Part shown: in pieces, positions 62,138-64,000 of the stretch
How positions within the stretch are numbered: position 1 is the first letter of the stretch
Layout of the letters: every line of letters starts with the position of its first letter
NCBI RefSeq assembly: GCF_027579695.1
Contig: NC_083577.1
Location: forward strand, 56,512,283-56,576,282
Reading direction: 5' to 3'
From: Neoarius graeffei
Lineage: Eukaryota; Chordata; Actinopteri; Siluriformes; Ariidae
DNA length: 64,000 nt
The notes under the pieces: model-generated
What the model saw: the letters and a program-made list of their open reading frames with translations, nothing else
Database searches by the model: none
What the model was told of the DNA's origin: nothing
Made by a program: the position numbers and the translations under genes

Positions 62138-62231
62138 CTGGGAGATCAGGGGTGAATTTCATGGATGAATTAAGCAAATCATGGACAGATGAGAAGGACA
62201 GTAATGGCCATTCAAATTGAATGTGATACAG

Positions 62232-62831
62232 CAGGCCTCAACGTTAACTTCCGACACCTTTTGCCCTGCAGGACAAATGGCCTCAAAAAATTTTTGCCCC
62301 CCCCTTGAATTTCCTTTTGTCCTAAAATTTTGTGGTATTTCGGCAAGTTTTCAAGTACACGGTTCAAGGCAATACTGATGTGTTTTCTAGAGGTAGACAA
62401 AAGTACTTTTTTTTTAAACATTTCTTTTTAAAAACATTTATTTCTGCAACAGAAGAACAAGACAAGTCCTGAAAACATGAAACATAAATCAACATCATAC
62501 ATGTAAGACTTACGTACGGTACGAGTACATAATACATCTTTTTATATAGAGTTTAGGACACAAAACACACTTTGTTTTGCCTATAACAATGACTAGCGAT
62601 ATTGCAAAAGATGAATTATAAAACTAAAAACATTATAAAACAGGAGTCTGTACTGCAGTACTGTCTTATCATTCAGTTTGCCATTGCATTTAGGAGGAAC
62701 TTAAACAACCTGTCCTCCGCATCTACATCAGCTTCCTGTGTAGCCTCTGCGAATTGTGGGCACTGTTCACGCTGGCCCACCATAGGTGGACTGGCCCTCT
62801 CAGCATTATATGCATCAAGATCCAGGCCCTG
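62232..62831. mobile_element. Possible hAT-like element with CAGGCCT ends
   Basis: Left CAGGCCTCAACGTTAAC resembles the end of the hAT at 14897; right (reverse complement) CAGGGCCTGGAT. Flanks TACAG/TAGAG differ by one base. A 68-codon minus-strand frame (62673-62879) crosses its right edge. Confidence 0.35.
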
Positions 62832-62915
62832 TAGAGCAGGGGTCCTCAACCTTTTCTGCTTTAAGGCCCACCTAGTCATACTTGTACCGAGTTGGGGCCC
62901 ATTAAAAAAAGACCC

Positions 62916-63357
62916 TGTGGCAGCGGGGGCGTGGTCAAGCGCCGGTCTGTGACAGGAGGGCGGAGTCAGGGAAGGTAAGTGGCAGAATCACGACACCTGA
63001 GAGCAATTAACCTGTGTTTGTGTGTCTTCCCTGTCCCGGGTTTCGGCACCACTGTAAGACTCCCTACGTGTGGGTGGAGCACAGAGGACGGCAGGACAGA
63101 GATCAGGTTTTATAAATTGGCTTTATTGCCACACTTTTCAGTCTAACAATATCACTCGCACAGACACACACAACCGGCGTCTGGTTCAGGGTTGAGCTCC
63201 TTTCGCTCTCGCTCTCCCTCCTGATATAGGGCGCGGTCACTGGGAAGACACACAAACACAGGTTAATTGCTCTCAGGTGTCGTGATTCTGCCACTTACCT
63301 TCCCTGACTCCGCCCTCCTGTCACAGACCGGCGCTTGACCACGCCCCCGCTGCCACA
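62916..63357. mobile_element. Solo-LTR-like unit with 5-bp duplication GACCC
   Basis: Begins TGTGGCAGCGGGGGCGTGGT and ends CCACGCCCCCGCTGCCACA (TG..CA), flanked by GACCC (62911-62915, 63358-63362). The first ~115 bp are a near-perfect inverted copy of the last ~115 bp. A TATA-like GATATAGGG lies near 63225. A truncated copy is at 35160-35452. Confidence 0.75.
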
Positions 63358-63689
63358 GACCCCCAGTTATTTTGGCTCATCTATTCTAATCTATTTTAAA
63401 GTGTATTAATGGGATGCAACATCACTCCCTGTTACAGATGGGAATTTAAATAAATGCAATAAAAACACATTTTTAGATTGTAGGTATTGCATTTAAAACT
63501 GTAAGGATGTGCCAGAAGCCAACCCATGCATGCAGGGCATTCTCATTCAAAAGGGATTAATGATCCAAAAGTGGAGTCTGGTCCACTAACACAAGAACTT
63601 ATTGCCATGTTTGTGTTCAGCAAACAAGCAAGTTATTAAAACCAAGAAGTACACTCAAAAGAATGCGATTAGATCCTTACGCACTAACA

Positions 63690-63971
63690 AAGAAGGATTT
63701 TTCCTATGAAAGAAAAATTTACCACCTAAATTTGGCAATAGTAGAATAAAATTTGATCATACTGTAGCCATAACCAAATACAAAGACAATAGTTATGGAT
63801 ACTATTAATTAACTTAATGTGAAGATAATCAACATATTTTAAGTTTTTTTTTTAAAAGACTGTATATTTTTAGTCTTTTGTATTTGTAATTCTTTGTATC
63901 TGTACATGCACGACCCCACCAGCTCTGCTAATCAACTTATTGTTTTTAAATAAAGTTATTCATTCATTCAT
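63690..63971 (+). mobile_element. LINE-like 3' end with ATTC-repeat tail
   Basis: TTTTGTATTTGTAATTCTTT ... CACCAGCTCTGCTAATCAAC then TAAATAAAGTTATTCATTCA. A terminal short tandem repeat is typical of fish non-LTR elements. No coding part seen. Confidence 0.45.
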
Positions 63972-64000
63972 TATGAGTTGGAAAATTATCCATCCGTTGA

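Noticed and set aside
1-64000. CRISPR arrays, operons, phage or bacterial systems
   Set aside because: No regularly spaced repeats, no operon layout; the split gene, SINEs and Tc1 elements show eukaryotic DNA.

Overview
This window is vertebrate, almost certainly teleost fish, nuclear DNA. It holds one protein-coding gene on the minus strand, the 3' two thirds of mycbp2 (PHR1/PAM/Highwire/Esrom family), an atypical RCR-class E3 ubiquitin ligase. I could place 52 coding exons, from 62137 down to the stop codon at 3816-3818. Every junction has GT..AG signals and a matching phase. Joined, they give 9,441 nt (3,146 codons plus stop), about the C-terminal two thirds of the roughly 4,650-residue protein. 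The 5' part of the gene lies beyond position 64000.

Domain order along the gene (right to left in the window): the region before the second PHR domain and that domain itself (62137-57277); conserved linker exons (57197-49907); a filamin-type repeat (48484-43729); SH3-like linker segments (43173-34620); one 1.62-kb exon for a Ser-rich, low-complexity region (24816-23197) that runs into a Cys/His-rich zinc-binding stretch (23197-22907); helical scaffold exons (22764-17467); the DOC/APC10-like domain (17623-12209); a helical region (12084-9143); a B-box-like Cys/His segment (9029-8901); then the RING and the tandem-cysteine domain that together form the RING-Cys-relay ligase (5703-3816). Both relay cysteines and the catalytic Glu and His are present. 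The 3' UTR runs left from 3815 and probably ends near 2785.

The introns and the 3' flank (1-2785) are packed with fish-type mobile DNA: tRNA-derived SINEs (at least five families, including a chimera), three Tc1-like elements with broken transposase genes, hAT-like elements with CAGGG ends, TTAA-, TTA- and TA-flanked palindromic MITEs, fragments of L2-like and RTE-like LINEs, a solo-LTR-like unit and several microsatellites. Many are nested, and target-site duplications resolve the order of insertion. The largest nests lie at 13215-17303 and 26352-34619.

I found no second host gene, no convincing RNA gene and no new multi-gene system. The most unusual items are a 595-bp element with a 9-bp target duplication that carries a RecQ-like helicase fragment inside a SINE (11300-11894), a short integrase-like reading frame between inverted repeats (28573-28932), a 729-bp TTAA-flanked full palindrome (38467-39195), a chimeric SINE, and a GA/CT microsatellite that serves as the polypyrimidine tract of a mycbp2 exon (43174-43224). 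The species cannot be fixed from sequence alone; the repeat set is that of a bony fish.
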